Positions 21,663 to 22,682 of a stretch of DNA of 22,682 nt are shown one piece after another (the stretch's first letter is position 1; every line of letters begins with the position of its first letter). The stretch covers positions 1-22,682 of the forward strand of contig DLME01000264.1 of assembly GCA_002479215.1 (NCBI GenBank), in the 5' to 3' direction. The translations under genes were made by a program, and so were the position numbers. This DNA comes from Syntrophaceae bacterium UBA7544 (GTDB taxonomy: Bacteria; Desulfobacterota; Syntrophia; Syntrophales; Smithellaceae). The notes below the pieces were generated by a model, which saw only the letters and a list, made by a program, of their open reading frames with translations, did no database searches and was not told the origin of the DNA.

Positions 21663-22682
21663 GTGAAAATATCTGTTCAGAAGGGGAAGCTTGCCGAAAC
21701 AAAAAGCCAGGCCATTATTTTAGCGTTGTTTGAAGACAGCAAAAAATTGGCCGGAGTGGCGCTGCAAATTGATCAAAAAACCGCTGGATTAATCAGCGAA
21801 TTGATTGCTAATCATGATTTTGAGGCAAAACCCTCCCAAATATCGGTAATTTATACCAGAGGATTACTGCCGGCAAAAAGAATCGCCCTTGTTGGCTTGG
21901 GGAAATATAGCGAATTTAATCTGGAAAAACTGCGCATCGCTTTGGCCAAAGCCATGCAGCATTTACGAAGTATAAACATAAAAGAGGCGGCAGCTTACAT
22001 TGATTTAAATCTTATCCCCGACGCCAAAGATAAAGTTGCGCAAGCCGTGGCGGAAGGAGCGCTTTTAGGGCTTTATCAATACACGCCTTTCAAAACTGTT
22101 GACCGCGAAGATTTAAAGAACATGGAACAATTGAATATTATCGCTGAAGAAAAAGATTTTTCTCTGATCGCAGCCACAATTAAAAAAGCACAGGTAATTA
22201 CACAAGCCGTATATTTTACTCGCGACCTGGTTTCCGCCCCGGGAAACGAAATGACGCCGACAATTCTCGCGAAAAAAGCGCAAGGAATTGCCACCCGGAA
22301 AAATGTTTCCTGCCAGGTGCTGGATAAAGCTAAAATGAAGGAGTTGGGGATGAATTCACTCTTGGGTGTCGCCTCCGGAAGCAATCAGGAACCAAAATTT
22401 ATTATACTGGAATATACCGGCGGCAAAAAAAACGCGGCGCCCATCGTGCTGGTGGGCAAAGGATTGACTTTTGACAGCGGAGGAATTTGTATCAAGCCCG
22501 CCGAAAAAATGGATGAAATGAAATCGGATATGTCCGGCGGAGCCGCGGTAATGGGTGCGATTATGGCATCCGCTGATCTGCGCTTGCCGCTCAACATTGT
22601 CGGGCTTATTCCCGCCACGGAAAATATGCCCAGCGGCACTGCTTATAAACCGGGCGATATTTTAAAGTCATATTCCGGGAAA
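21663..22682 (+). CDS. pepA: Leucyl aminopeptidase (M17), 3' end outside window
   Basis: The frame is open from GTG 21663 to the window end, giving 340 residues; AGGAGG at 21651-21656 supports this start. The first half is the variable N-terminal domain of M17 peptidases. The second half has LVSAPGNEMTPTILA and the metal and catalytic block VGKGLTFDSGGICIKP, with K266 and D271, then KSDMSGGAAV with D289. The spacing (5 and 18 residues) equals that of E. coli PepA K270, D275 and D293. The NTDAEGRL motif with the remaining ligands would come about ten residues past the window end, so the gene is cut by the window, not shown to be broken. It cleaves N-terminal residues from peptides as a cytoplasmic two-metal hexamer. 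Confidence 0.95.
   Translation, partial: MKISVQKGKLAETKSQAIILALFEDSKKLAGVALQIDQKTAGLISELIANHDFEAKPSQISVIYTRGLLPAKRIALVGLGKYSEFNLEKLRIALAKAMQHLRSINIKEAAAYIDLNLIPDAKDKVAQAVAEGALLGLYQYTPFKTVDREDLKNMEQLNIIAEEKDFSLIAATIKKAQVITQAVYFTRDLVSAPGNEMTPTILAKKAQGIATRKNVSCQVLDKAKMKELGMNSLLGVASGSNQEPKFIILEYTGGKKNAAPIVLVGKGLTFDSGGICIKPAEKMDEMKSDMSGGAAVMGAIMASADLRLPLNIVGLIPATENMPSGTAYKPGDILKSYSGK

Noticed and set aside
1-22682. CRISPR arrays, tRNA or rRNA genes, transposases, RfaH/ops-type elongation-control sites
   Set aside because: No regularly spaced direct repeats, RNA gene signatures, transposase domains or ops-like GGCGGTAG motif were seen on either strand.

Overview
The window looks like a chromosomal segment of a Gram-negative bacterium, most likely a Desulfobacterota (former Deltaproteobacteria) member of the Syntrophus/Smithella kind. 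This is an impression, not a proof. It rests on the style of the genes (TMTC-like TPR membrane proteins, prepilins with lectin or BACON domains, B12 radical SAM enzymes in surface-glycan operons) and on the many small hairpin repeats between genes. I see no tRNA, rRNA, CRISPR array, transposase or intact mobile element.

Layout. (1) 1-141: the end of a secreted or surface protein. (2) 383-2401 (+): a large membrane protein with a GT-C-like N-terminal part and C-terminal TPRs, followed by a good terminator at 2405-2440. (3) 14023 down to 2456 (-): one long, tightly packed surface-glycan operon. In transcription order it holds a GT2 glycosyltransferase, a GT4 glycosyltransferase, a nucleotide-sugar 4,6-dehydratase (LegB-like), a sugar-nucleotide pyrophosphorylase, a DegT aminotransferase, a methyltransferase remnant, a FemAB/GNAT-like transferase, a SAM methyltransferase, a flippase-like membrane protein, a B12-binding radical SAM enzyme and a second TMTC-like TPR protein. 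(4) 14199-14774 (+): an ECF-type sigma factor read divergently from the glycan operon, with a promoter-overlapping inverted repeat. (5) 19844 down to 15180 (-): a membrane protein with an anti-sigma-like N-terminus, then four prepilin-like proteins in the H-I-J-K (FimT-PilV-PilW-PilX) order. The last is a 761-residue tip-type pilin carrying an L-type-lectin-like and a BACON-like domain. (6) 20319-21215 (+): an HD-domain phosphohydrolase. (7) 21216-21662: a highly structured repeat region. (8) 21663 to the window end (+): leucyl aminopeptidase PepA, cut off before its last metal ligands.

How it fits together. The glycan operon supplies an activated amino-deoxy sugar (dehydratase, aminotransferase, pyrophosphorylase), glycosyltransferases and decorating enzymes. 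No polymerase, Wzx flippase or ABC exporter is visible, so export must be encoded elsewhere. The minor-pilin operon would build a pilus or pseudopilus tip that appears designed to bind carbohydrate. The two TMTC-like proteins could glycosylate secreted or pilus proteins, which would link the two halves of the window; this is inference. The most unusual items are the lectin/BACON tip pilin, the sugar-binding-like insert in the I-type pilin, the multi-stem repeat at 21254-21498, and a divergent inverted second copy of part of that repeat in front of the first TMTC-like gene.
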